The notes under the pieces were generated by a model that worked only from the letters and a program-made list of their open reading frames with translations, did not search any database and had not been told where the DNA came from. From contig JAFDIC010000258.1 in the NCBI GenBank assembly GCA_019308525.1, forward strand, positions 1-10,486: a stretch of 10,486 nucleotides of DNA, written 5' to 3'. A program made the position numbers and the translations under genes. This DNA comes from Deltaproteobacteria bacterium. Its GTDB lineage: Bacteria; Desulfobacterota; DSM-4660; Desulfatiglandales; HGW-15. Positions 1 through 6,798 of this stretch are shown piece after piece. Each line of letters starts with the position of its first letter. The first letter of the stretch is position 1.

Positions 1-627
1 ATCAAAGACCTGGTGGGCAGGACACTGGCAGACTCCCCTGCCAGCACCACTTACTACTTCATCAAGGCTGGCCTGGCAAAGGCGAACCTGGATTTCACCC
101 AGGTGAAATTCCTGGCAGTGGAGAACAAGGCCAAAGAGGCCCTTCTTTTGACCGGGAAGACGGATGCCATTGGCGGGATGGCGAATGGACAGGCAGTGAA
201 CATATCCGAGAAGGGATACCCTGTGGACCTGATAACCATGAAAGATATGGGGATCGAGGGATATGGAATGTGCATCATTGCAAACAGAAGTATCCTGGAC
301 AAAAGGGAAGTGCTCGGCAGATTCATGAGGGCTTACGTGAAGGGTATAGGATTCCAGAGAGAACATCCCGATGAGGCGGCGATCCTCTTCCAAAAAGAGG
401 TCCCTTTGAAGACCCTTTCAATGGTAAAGAAGAAGAACAGGATGGATATCAAGCTGATGGAGAGCGCGGACGCACTCAAGAATGGCTTTGGGCACCAAAC
501 AGCCGTGGGATGGTCAACCCTGCAAGATATTCTTTACGATAACAAGGTAATTGAAAAAAAGATCGATGTGGAGAACTTCTTCACCAACGAATTCATAGGG
601 GATTTTGCAAAGGCGGTCTTCAAATAG
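1..627 (+). CDS. ABC transporter substrate-binding protein, NMT1/THI5-like (5' end missing)
   Basis: This is the C-terminal 208 residues of a periplasmic solute-binding protein of the NMT1/THI5/SsuA-TauA type, which delivers small organic molecules to an ABC importer. The frame is open from base 1 (IKDLVGRTLADSPASTTYY) and ends at TAG 625-627. An internal GTG at 13 could be mistaken for a start, but the reading continues upstream of it, so the gene is cut by the window edge. Family-like features are the 'G-R-T-L-A' step into a lobe, a central 'ALLTGKTDAIGG' stretch matching the usual 'l..GkvDA' region, and 'GYGMCIIANRSIL', the common pattern of a returned hinge strand, followed by a helical tail. 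The family is usually a little over 300 residues, so roughly one third is absent, including any signal peptide. The ligand cannot be told from this part. A terminator follows at 660-702. The family call is by pattern recognition. Confidence 0.82.
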   Translation: MKDLVGRTLADSPASTTYYFIKAGLAKANLDFTQVKFLAVENKAKEALLLTGKTDAIGGMANGQAVNISEKGYPVDLITMKDMGIEGYGMCIIANRSILDKREVLGRFMRAYVKGIGFQREHPDEAAILFQKEVPLKTLSMVKKKNRMDIKLMESADALKNGFGHQTAVGWSTLQDILYDNKVIEKKIDVENFFTNEFIGDFAKAVFK

Positions 628-659
628 ATTCCCGCTGATTTCGAGGCATAGGTCCCGAG

Positions 660-702
660 CGGCATCGTCCAGGTTTTGTGGCTTGACGATGCCGTTTCTT
701 TT
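660..702 (+). terminator. Rho-independent terminator after the substrate-binding gene
   Basis: A perfect 10-bp inverted repeat, CGGCATCGTC (660-669) and GACGATGCCG (685-694), encloses a 15-nt loop and can gain a G-U pair at 659/695. It is followed directly by the T-rich run TTTCTTTT (695-702). It begins 32 bases past the stop of the upstream gene and lies well ahead of gabT. This suggests that gabT is transcribed separately. The loop is longer than typical. Confidence 0.72.
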
Positions 703-818
703 GGCCTAGATTGTGCTCAGAACCTTTGATCTGTCTCTTATGGTGATACCTGAACATAACGGAAGCATTAGGATATTTCTTGAACTGGTGGTGTTTCCGT
801 GTTGAAAGGGGGCAATAC

Positions 819-2132
819 ATGGCAAAAAACACCGGGCAATCGCTGATGACAATGCGGGAAGAGCATGTTCCGCGCGGACCTTATAACCTGACCCCGATAT
901 TTGTTGAAAATGCAAAGGGTACCACAATAGTAGACATTGATGGGAAAAGATACTTGGACTTTGCCGGCGGAATCGGTGTGCAGAATCTAGGGCACTGCGC
1001 GGATGAGATCGTGGAGGCCGTATGCGATCAAGCAAGGAAATTCACACATACGTGTTTCCACGTTTCTATGTACGAAGCATACCTGAAACTGGCAAAAAGA
1101 TTGAATGATCTGACCCCGGGTGAGATGCAAAAGAAAAGCTTCTTCGTAAACAGCGGGGCCGAGGCGGTTGAGAACGCGGTGAAGATCGCTCGCTACGCAT
1201 CAGGAAGGCAGGCCGTGGTCTGTTTCCAAAACGCTTTCCACGGAAGAACTTACATGGGCCTGAGCCTCACAAGCCAGGTCAGGCCTTACAAGGCCGGGTT
1301 CGAGCCTTTTTGTCCCGAAGTGTACAGGATGCCATACGCATACTGTTACCGCTGTAATTTCGGGCTTACCTACCCGGGCTGTGAGGTATATTGTGCAGGC
1401 TACATGGAGGAGTTTTTTGTTCACAGTGTAAGCCCGGATTCCGTGGCCGCGGTCATCCTGGAGCCCGTCCAGGGAGAAGGGGGATTCATAGTACCGCCCG
1501 CCGAGTATTTGAGTAAAATCAGGTCAATTTGTGACAAATACGAAATAATTTTGATTATTGACGAGATTCAATCTGGAATGGGGAGAACAGGGAAGCTCTT
1601 TGCGAGCGAGCATTTCGATGTTATTCCGGACATCCTCCTAACGGGGAAATCCCTTGGAGCGGGGCTCCCCCTGGCCGGGATAACCGGGAAAGCAGAAATA
1701 ATGGACAAGCCGCCGGAGGGGGGACTCGGAGGGACCTATTGCGGGAACCCCCTGGCATGCAGGGCGGCTCTGGCCGTGCTGGATTTACTTGATGACGAAA
1801 TGTTAATGAGGGCAAGGGCCCTGGGTGAAAAGACAAGGGCCTTCTTTCTGCATCTTCAGGACCGGTTTGAGATTATTGGTGATGTTCGTGGTCTCGGGGC
1901 AATGGTAGGAATGGAACTGGTCAAGGATAGGGAAACCAAGGAGCCGGCCAGGGAGGAGACCAGGGCATTGGTGAAGTCCTGTCTCGAAGGTGGCCTTATT
2001 ATCCTTTCATGCGGGAGCTACCAGAACGTAATCAGGACCCTCATACCCTTCATAATCACGGATGAAGATCTGGAAAGGGGGTTTTCAATCTTGGAGAATT
2101 GTCTGGAGAAGGTTACGAAACAAAGCACTTAG
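819..2132 (+). CDS. gabT: Class III PLP aminotransferase, 4-aminobutyrate aminotransferase type
   Basis: The 437-residue protein is a class III (fold type I) aminotransferase resembling E. coli GabT along its whole length. GabT moves the amino group of 4-aminobutyrate to 2-oxoglutarate, giving succinate semialdehyde and glutamate in the cytoplasm. Visible landmarks are YLDFAGGIGVQNLGH (45-59), SGAEAVENAVKIAR (112-125), EPVQGEGG (215-222), DEIQSGMGRTG (248-258), the PLP lysine K277 in TGKSLGAG, and GGTYCGNPLAC (304-314). The start is ATG 819, because GAAAGGGGG (804-812) sits 6 bases upstream; an earlier in-frame codon at 780 lacks such a site. A four-cysteine segment (C176, C179, C188, C192) sits between the conserved YRMPYAY and the domain continuing EEFFVHSV. 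A methyltransferase gene starts 7 bases downstream. The aminotransferase class is certain. GABA as the true substrate is probable but not proven, since related enzymes use other omega-amino acids. Confidence 0.9.
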   Translation: MAKNTGQSLMTMREEHVPRGPYNLTPIFVENAKGTTIVDIDGKRYLDFAGGIGVQNLGHCADEIVEAVCDQARKFTHTCFHVSMYEAYLKLAKRLNDLTPGEMQKKSFFVNSGAEAVENAVKIARYASGRQAVVCFQNAFHGRTYMGLSLTSQVRPYKAGFEPFCPEVYRMPYAYCYRCNFGLTYPGCEVYCAGYMEEFFVHSVSPDSVAAVILEPVQGEGGFIVPPAEYLSKIRSICDKYEIILIIDEIQSGMGRTGKLFASEHFDVIPDILLTGKSLGAGLPLAGITGKAEIMDKPPEGGLGGTYCGNPLACRAALAVLDLLDDEMLMRARALGEKTRAFFLHLQDRFEIIGDVRGLGAMVGMELVKDRETKEPAREETRALVKSCLEGGLIILSCGSYQNVIRTLIPFIITDEDLERGFSILENCLEKVTKQST

Positions 2133-2139
2133 ATGGGCA

Positions 2140-2730
2140 ATGGAAGGGATGGAGCAACGACTCATAAACCGGTTGAATAGCCTCTGGCGTCCCATATATC
2201 CTTACCTGGCTGAATGGGTTTGCCTGTGGTGGAAAAAGGAGGGGGGCTGGATTCTGGAGCTGGGACCATTTTCAGGAGGGATAAGTGACGCAGTGCTGGA
2301 CCGCCTTGAAGGCATGAAAACGATGTGCGTGACGCCTGAGAAGGAAGTGATTACAGGAATTCGAAATCAATTCCGCGAGGGCATAAACTGCATTGCAGGG
2401 GCCATGCACAGACTGCCCTTTCCATCTCAATCCCTGGATATGGTCATATCCAGGGGGGCCTTTTTCTTTCTAACCCCTGAAATTCTCCGGGAGGCTTACA
2501 GGGTCTTGAGAGCAGGTAGCGTGGCCCTCTTGGGAGGCGGTTACGGACCTCTTACCCCCGAAGGGGAGATCCAAAAGATCGCAAGGGAGTCCAAGGAACT
2601 GAATTACCGGCTGGGCAAGAAATGGATTGGCCGAGATAGACTCGAGGAGATGATAGCTGATTCCGAAATTGGAAATGGCTGGGAGATCATTGAAGAGGGA
2701 GGACTCTGGTTGCTATTGCGCAGGAATTAG
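2140..2730 (+). CDS. Small class I SAM-dependent methyltransferase
   Basis: This 196-residue protein is of the Methyltransf_11 kind. The SAM-binding strand-loop is ILELGPFSGG (38-47), where most relatives have DxGxGxG. Further on is the characteristic post-II/IV region, GAMHRLPFPSQSLDMVISRG (87-106), followed by EAYRVLRAG (118-126), the usual helix before the central strand. The C-terminal third (RDRLEEMIADSEIGNGWEIIEE) fits the last two strands of the fold. The substrate cannot be read from sequence. The frame is open back to 2062 inside gabT, but that part reads through gabT's C-terminal codons in another frame, so I place the start at ATG 2140, 7 bases after the gabT stop. ATG 2149 is an alternative; neither has an ideal ribosome-binding site, which suggests translational coupling with gabT. 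It is likely co-transcribed with gabT and the MBL gene. Confidence 0.8.
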   Translation: MEGMEQRLINRLNSLWRPIYPYLAEWVCLWWKKEGGWILELGPFSGGISDAVLDRLEGMKTMCVTPEKEVITGIRNQFREGINCIAGAMHRLPFPSQSLDMVISRGAFFFLTPEILREAYRVLRAGSVALLGGGYGPLTPEGEIQKIARESKELNYRLGKKWIGRDRLEEMIADSEIGNGWEIIEEGGLWLLLRRN

Positions 2731-2783
2731 GGTAATAGAGGTCCGAGTTGAATTCAAGAATAGAACAGTAGAAAGGAATCTTT

Positions 2784-3509
2784 ATGACTAAAATTGCAGA
2801 GGGGGTTTATTTTATAGCTGGCCGGGATGAAGCGATTCCCGACTCTCACGTTTACATAATCGGTGAACCTGCCTCCAAGGATCTTTCAATAGTGGACGTC
2901 GGCCTGGTAGGTAAGGGCGATTACAAGGTAAAGTCTCTAGAGGGGCTGGGGGTGGAGAAAGAGGACATAAGGCGGGTGATAATGACCCATACCCACATGG
3001 ATCACATCGGGTGCCTGCGGGAAATAAGATCCCGCATGCCCTGGGTGGAAGTCTGGATTCACAGGGATGAGGCCGACCCCCTTGAAGAGGGGGACGAACG
3101 AACCGTCTATGGCATGGACATGTTCCGGGGCATGTGCGAAGCCCAGTACGGCCTCAAGCCGGGAGATTTCCGTATTGAGGTGGACAGGAAGCTTGAAGAC
3201 GGGGAGATTCTTGAAATCGGAGGCATGTCCTGGGAGGTCTTGCACGTGCCCGGCCATTCCTGCGGCAGCATTGCCCTTTACAATCGCCAGGGGAAAATAC
3301 TCATCCCTGGAGATGTGGTCTATGCTGATTACGCCATCGGCCGGTTCGATCTTCACAACGCGGATGGCTCAGTGCTCAAGGAGTCCCTGAAGCGATTGGC
3401 TCAACTGGAGGTGGATATCCTGTTGCCAGGGCATAACCGTATTGTCAAAGGGCTCCCTCCGGGATATATCCTCGAAACCTTGAGGCAGTGGGAACCATAC
3501 CTTAATTGA
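2784..3509 (+). CDS. MBL-fold metallohydrolase (glyoxalase II-like)
   Basis: The 241-residue protein is a metallo-beta-lactamase-fold hydrolase, single domain, of the glyoxalase II-like type. The binuclear-metal ligands are all present: H69, H71, D73 and H74 in THTHMDHIG, H158 in HVPGHSCGS, D177 in IPGDVVY and H217 in LLPGHN. The N-terminal strand pair (GVYFIAGRDEAIPDSHVYII) is typical of the group. No signal peptide or second domain is seen, so it is probably cytoplasmic. The substrate is unknown; thioesters and lactones are common in this group. The start ATG 2784 has AAAGGA (2772-2777) 6 bases before it. It lies 53 bases after the methyltransferase and may be part of the same transcript. 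All catalytic residues are intact, so the gene looks functional. Confidence 0.9.
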   Translation: MTKIAEGVYFIAGRDEAIPDSHVYIIGEPASKDLSIVDVGLVGKGDYKVKSLEGLGVEKEDIRRVIMTHTHMDHIGCLREIRSRMPWVEVWIHRDEADPLEEGDERTVYGMDMFRGMCEAQYGLKPGDFRIEVDRKLEDGEILEIGGMSWEVLHVPGHSCGSIALYNRQGKILIPGDVVYADYAIGRFDLHNADGSVLKESLKRLAQLEVDILLPGHNRIVKGLPPGYILETLRQWEPYLN

Positions 3510-3710
3510 CCGGTAGGGGTGAATTTGGTCAGTCTTGGCACTTTTATGACGGGCCTGGATCCCAGGGACGGCGTGTTGAGGCCCCTATCCTTCAGGGCAA
3601 TCCTGGGCACTGGTACAGGCTGTTGAAAGCACATCATTACGAGTCCCCAAAGCCTGGGAAAAAGGGGCGTGGGCGAACCCGGGATACACTATTGAGGATC
3701 AGCCCGCCTG

Positions 3711-3739
3711 TTGTTACGAAGCAGGTATTGTGCTATAAG
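3711..3739 (+). promoter_or_regulatory. Sigma-70-type promoter ahead of the ilvE-type gene
   Basis: TTGTTA (3711-3716, 4 of 6 to consensus) and TATAAG (3734-3739, 5 of 6) are separated by exactly 17 bases. Transcription would begin about 3746, leaving a short leader of about 30 bases before ATG 3777, which has a strong GGAAGGAG (3763-3770) site. It would drive the aminotransferase and probably mtnA. The rest of the 267-base gap (3510-3776) shows only short GC-rich inverted repeats such as CCTGG/CCAGG near 3557 and no recognisable riboswitch. Confidence 0.6.
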
Positions 3740-3776
3740 AGAGGCCAATTTCAGCACAGGCCGGAAGGAGTAAGCT

Positions 3777-4756
3777 ATGGAGATCAAATGCAAGACCGTG
3801 GAAAAGGACCAATTGAAACCCAAACCCAGTGATGAATCTAAGCTGGGTTTCGGGGACATCTTCACGGACCACATGTTCCTGATGAACTATGAAGGGGGAA
3901 AGGGGTGGTTTGACCCCAGAATTGAGCCTTACGGAGATCTCTGCCTTGACCCGGCGGCCATGGCCCTCCATTACGGCCAGGAGATATTCGAGGGCCTGAA
4001 GGCCTACCGGGGCAAGGACGGAGGAATATACCTTTTCCGGGCAAGGGACAACTTCGAGCGGCTCAACAGGTCGGCGGCAAGGGTCTGCATGCCGGGGGTC
4101 GATGTATGCTTGCCACGGAGCCCCACCTGGGCGTAAGGCCTTCGGAGGAATATCTCTTTTTTATCATCGTGCTCCCGGTAGGGGCCTACTACAAGGAGGG
4201 ATTGAACCCGGTAAAGATCTACGTGGAGGATAGGTATGTGCGGGCAGCGGTAGGAGGCACGGGGGAAGTCAAGACTGCGGGAAATTACGCGGCCAGCCTC
4301 CTGGCGGCGGAAGAAGCAAAGAAAAAGGGTTTCACCCAGGTTCTTTGGCTGGATGCGGCCGAGAGAAAGTACGTGGAAGAAGTGGGAACGATGAATATGT
4401 TCTTCAGGATAGGCGAAGAAGTGATCACGGCGCCCCTGACGGGGAGTATCCTGCCGGGCATTACGAGGGATTCGGTGATCACTCTCCTCAGAGACTGGGG
4501 CGTCAAGGTGTCGGAAAGATCCTTGAGCATCGATGAGGTGGTCAATGGGGCCGAGGACGGAAGTCTCAAGGAGGCCTTTGGCACGGGTACTGCCGCTGTG
4601 ATATCGCCCGTGGGACAGATAACTTACAAAGACAAGGATTACATCGTGGCAGGGGGGAAGATGGGGGAGCTTTCCCAGAGACTCTACAAAGAGATAGTGG
4701 CGATTCAGTACGGGGAAAAAGAAGATCTCCACGGGTGGCGAGAGAGAATCAATTGA
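3777..4756 (+). pseudogene. ilvE: Branched-chain aminotransferase gene broken by internal deletion and frameshift
   Basis: Two pieces in different frames match one fold type IV branched-chain aminotransferase (leucine/isoleucine/valine to their 2-oxo acids). The first reads from ATG 3777 (MEIKCKTVEK) through LGFGDIFTDHMF, LHYGQEIFEGLKAYR and RLNRSAARVCMPGVDV, then leaves homology at about 4106 and stops at TAA 4134-4136. The second picks up homology at about 4109 (LATEPHLGVRP) and runs through VGAYYKEGLNPVKIYVED, the PLP lysine at 4271-4273 (KTAGNYAAS), EEVGTMNMFF, SILPGITRDSV and FGTGTAAVISPVG to TGA 4754-4756. From memory of the family, about 33 codons that normally lie between 'PGVD' and 'ATEP' are absent, including the 'SLYIRPF' stretch of the substrate pocket. 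The total of 980 bases is not a multiple of three, so about 100 missing bases would explain both the gap and the shift. Outside the junction the protein is undamaged, so the event is recent or is an assembly error. A strong ribosome-binding site and a promoter precede it. Confidence 0.85.
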
Positions 4757-4814
4757 AGGAAAACAGCGGGACGAAGGTCAAAGGGCGGCCCGAGAGTATC
4801 AGACCGAGGGAGCA

Positions 4815-5849
4815 ATGGTACCGACCATCCAGTGGCAGGACAACAGGGTAAAGATGATTGACCAGCGAAAGCTGCCTCACAAGGTGGAATGGTATACCTG
4901 CAAAGGGTACAAGGACGTCGTCCGGGCCATAGAAAAGATGGTGATCAGGGGCGCTCCGGCAATAGGCATCGCTTCCGCTATGGGTATGGTACTCGGTGCG
5001 TACTCAATAAGGACTGAGTCTTACTCCAGGTTCAGGGCAAAGTTCCAGCGGATGGCAGTAGAAATGCTCAAGGCCAGGCCTACGGCCGTGAACCTGCGAT
5101 GGGCGGTAGAGAGAATGAGCAGGATAGTGGATGAGATGTCACAGCACCCCGTTGAGGCGATCAAGAATAGACTGGAAGAAGAGGGTGAATCGATCCTGGC
5201 CGAAGATATTGAAATAAATAAAAGGATCGGTAAGAACGGTGCTAAGCTCATTCCAAAGGCTGCGACCATTCTTACCCACTGCAATGCAGGATCCCTCGCA
5301 ACGGGAGGTTATGGGACCGCCCTCGGGGTTATCAGGGCGGCCAAGGAGGCAGGCAAATCCGTGAGCGTCATTGCGGACGAAACCAGGCCATGGCTTCAGG
5401 GCCTTCGTTTGACCGCATTCGAGCTGATGGAGGACGGAATTCCTGTCCGGGTAATCGTGGACAGTGCGGCAGGATATCTCATGCAGGCAGGGAAGGTAGA
5501 CCTTGTAATCACGGGAGCGGACAGGATCGCTGCCAACGGTGACGTCGCAAACAAGATAGGCACCTACCAGCTTGCCGTCCTGGCAAAGGAGAATCGGGTT
5601 CCCTTCTATGTGGCCGCCCCTATCTCGACCATTGACCTTGATGTTGAATCCGGCGATCAGATTCCGGTGGAGGAAAGGGACCCAAGGGAAGTCAGCCACT
5701 TTGGGAAGCGAAGGATAGGGCCGAAAGGGGTCAGGGCCTTGAATCCGGCCTTTGATATTACTCCGGCCGGATACGTGACTGCGATTGTAACGGAAAAGGG
5801 TGTTATCAGACCGCCTTTCAAGGATGATATAAGAAAGATTACTATATAG
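4815..5849 (+). CDS. mtnA: S-methyl-5-thioribose-1-phosphate isomerase
   Basis: The 344-residue protein is MtnA, of the eIF2B-alpha-like fold. It converts methylthioribose-1-phosphate to methylthioribulose-1-phosphate in the methionine salvage pathway (cytoplasm). Conserved segments in order are RGAPAIGIASAMG (45-57), AVNLRWAVERM (91-101), THCNAGSLATGGYGTALG (154-171), DETRPWLQGLRLTAFEL (188-204), ITGADRIAANGDVANKIGTY (232-251) and NPAFDITPAGYVTAIVTEKG (310-329). The catalytic cysteine is C156 and the catalytic aspartate D236, corresponding to Cys160 and Asp240 of the Bacillus enzyme. The length is normal and the ORF undamaged. ATG 4815 is preceded by GAGGGAG (4806-4812), which is rather close. 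It starts 58 bases after the BCAT stop, so the two may share a transcript. The promoter and speD that follow place it in a polyamine/methylthioadenosine context. Confidence 0.95.
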   Translation: MVPTIQWQDNRVKMIDQRKLPHKVEWYTCKGYKDVVRAIEKMVIRGAPAIGIASAMGMVLGAYSIRTESYSRFRAKFQRMAVEMLKARPTAVNLRWAVERMSRIVDEMSQHPVEAIKNRLEEEGESILAEDIEINKRIGKNGAKLIPKAATILTHCNAGSLATGGYGTALGVIRAAKEAGKSVSVIADETRPWLQGLRLTAFELMEDGIPVRVIVDSAAGYLMQAGKVDLVITGADRIAANGDVANKIGTYQLAVLAKENRVPFYVAAPISTIDLDVESGDQIPVEERDPREVSHFGKRRIGPKGVRALNPAFDITPAGYVTAIVTEKGVIRPPFKDDIRKITI

Positions 5850-5865
5850 GGTGTCAAAAGGGGGC

Positions 5866-5894
5866 TTGACCTCCCGCTGATATTGACATATACT
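5866..5894 (+). promoter_or_regulatory. Strong sigma-70-type promoter for speD
   Basis: TTGACC (5866-5871) and TATACT (5889-5894) each match consensus in 5 of 6 positions and are exactly 17 bases apart. The predicted start is near 5902, which gives a leader of about 110 bases before the speD start at 6014. It lies 16 bases past the mtnA stop. Confidence 0.72.
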
Positions 5895-5998
5895 CCGCCC
5901 GCATTACCTTAGCGGAAGACTGTGTGCTGTTAAGAAGATCAAGCATCAAAATTGATATAGAAAGGGGTTGGGAACTTCAAGACTTAATCTAAAATAGA

Positions 5999-6008
5999 AA
6001 GGGGGTGA
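5999..6008 (+). promoter_or_regulatory. Ribosome-binding site that fixes the speD start at TTG
   Basis: AAGGGGGTGA matches the full anti-Shine-Dalgarno complement AAGGAGGTGA in 9 of 10 positions. Its core is 8 bases from TTG 6014. A GTG at 6005 lies inside the site and so is an unlikely start. A partial second copy (ATAGAAAGGGGTTG) occurs near 5957-5970. Confidence 0.7.
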
Positions 6009-6013
6009 GGAAA

Positions 6014-6403
6014 TTGTATTCCTTACTTGACCTTGTCCTCATAGACCTCTATGAGTGTGAGCGAGAGAAGCTTCTCGACGTGGGCCAGATCAGGGACGGG
6101 ATGTTGAGGGCTGCGAAGCTTATGGGCGCGGAAATCATTGGGGAGTCTTTTCACTCATTCAAGCCATGGGGGGTGAGCGGGACCGTTACCATAGCAGAAT
6201 CGCACCTCGCAGTTCACACGTGGCCGGAGTATGATTTTGCGGCCGTGACCTTTGAAACCTGTGGGGATATGATGGATCACCGAAAGGCCTATAGGTATCT
6301 CGTAGATTTCTTTGGCTCAAAAAACCCTAAGATCACCCATCAAAAGAGGGGTTTTATGGATTCCACGGAAAGACCTGTCTATTACAAGCAGGAAGCGGGT
6401 TGA
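6014..6403 (+). CDS. speD: S-adenosylmethionine decarboxylase proenzyme, prokaryotic class 1B
   Basis: The 129-residue protein is the small prokaryotic AdoMet decarboxylase proenzyme. It self-cleaves at a Glu-Ser bond to make a pyruvoyl group and supplies decarboxylated AdoMet, the aminopropyl donor for spermidine synthesis. Key residues are S63 in IAESHLAVHTWPEY (cleavage between E62 and S63), H68 and C83 in ETCG. With TTG 6014 as start these numbers coincide with S63, H68 and C83 of the Thermotoga maritima enzyme, as I remember it. Together with the Shine-Dalgarno site at 5999-6008, this supports TTG over GTG 6005. The length is normal for the class. No speE appears in the window. The gene has its own promoter and a 5' leader of about 110 bases. 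MtnA upstream handles the methylthioadenosine that spermidine synthesis would release. Confidence 0.93.
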   Translation: MYSLLDLVLIDLYECEREKLLDVGQIRDGMLRAAKLMGAEIIGESFHSFKPWGVSGTVTIAESHLAVHTWPEYDFAAVTFETCGDMMDHRKAYRYLVDFFGSKNPKITHQKRGFMDSTERPVYYKQEAG

Positions 6404-6798
6404 CTGACTACAATTAGAGCAAACGCCGGCTTGGGCGGTTCTTTTCCAGTTGTCTCTACCTTTTTTCACGCCACTTGGCTGCGTGGCACGCAGCACCGAG
6501 GAGAAGTTTATCCTTTTCCGTTCCTTCCGTAACACCCGGACAATTTGCTGTGAATTCAATACCATAAGGCTTGTCTTCCAAGAGGCCCGATTCTTCTTCA
6601 GCAGGGGCGATTTGACTGGTAGCCCCGCACCAACAAGTGCCCTCACAGCTTCATTTCCAAGAATATGAGGGCCTTTGCTTCATCAGCCCGATCCGAGACC
6701 CAGAGGAAGGACCACTTCCACATGATGGGACTTTACGCTTGACTCAAGAGACAGGGTTCCCTATGGTTTTTCCAAACACAGGATAGGGTATTTCTGAC
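6404..6798. other. Gap without an intact gene; possible decayed minus-strand gene
   Basis: No convincing gene lies here. On the minus strand a short open piece ending at the stop at 6456-6458 (read from about 6650 down) has coding-like composition (ESGLLEDKPYGIEFTANCPG, then LLLGAACHAAKWREKR) but no start codon, and its frame closes at 6651-6653. Just upstream of it, in another minus frame, is HILGNEAVRALVGAGLPVKS (around 6677-6615), and above that a 25-codon piece containing HHVEVVLPLGLGSG ends in two stops. These pieces may be remains of one gene broken by frameshifts. I cannot name the family. A perfect dyad is at 6478-6494. No T-rich terminator is clear after speD; only CGCC/GGCG with GTTCTTTT near 6424-6446 hints at one. 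Confidence 0.35.
6478..6494. repeat. 17-bp dyad, 8-1-8
   Basis: GCTGCGTG, one G, then CACGCAGC form a perfect inverted repeat with a one-base centre. As RNA the loop would be too tight unless the stem opens, so a DNA-binding site is the more natural reading, if it has any function. It lies in the gene-free gap. Confidence 0.4.

Noticed and set aside
683..712. TTGACG and TAGATT 18 bases apart as a gabT promoter
   Set aside because: The first hexamer lies within the stem of the terminator (685-694) and the second has only 4 of 6 matches, so the overlap is probably chance.
702..716. GG-N10-GC resembling a sigma-54 site (TTGGCC...TGTGC)
   Set aside because: Only the two dinucleotides and a few flanking bases fit; the -24/-12 consensus is poorly matched and no activator is visible.
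3506..3832. 108-codon plus-strand ORF between the MBL and BCAT genes
   Set aside because: It overlaps the start of the BCAT gene in another frame and has P/G/R-rich composition without domains; it also runs across a good promoter.
4004..4732. 242-codon minus-strand ORF opposite the BCAT gene
   Set aside because: Shadow of the conserved BCAT sequence; it spans the frameshift only because it lacks stops in that frame and shows no domain.
5968..5996. Leader peptide starting at TTG 5968 in the speD leader
   Set aside because: The Shine-Dalgarno-like bases abut the TTG with no spacer, so initiation there is unlikely.
6450..6668. 72-codon plus-strand ORF in the gap
   Set aside because: F/S/R-rich composition typical of antisense to coding-like sequence, and no ribosome-binding site.
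6784..6786. In-frame TAG as a pyrrolysine codon joining ATG 6763 to the GHKL gene
   Set aside because: No pyrrolysine genes are in the window and this family does not use it to my knowledge; a non-standard start is simpler.
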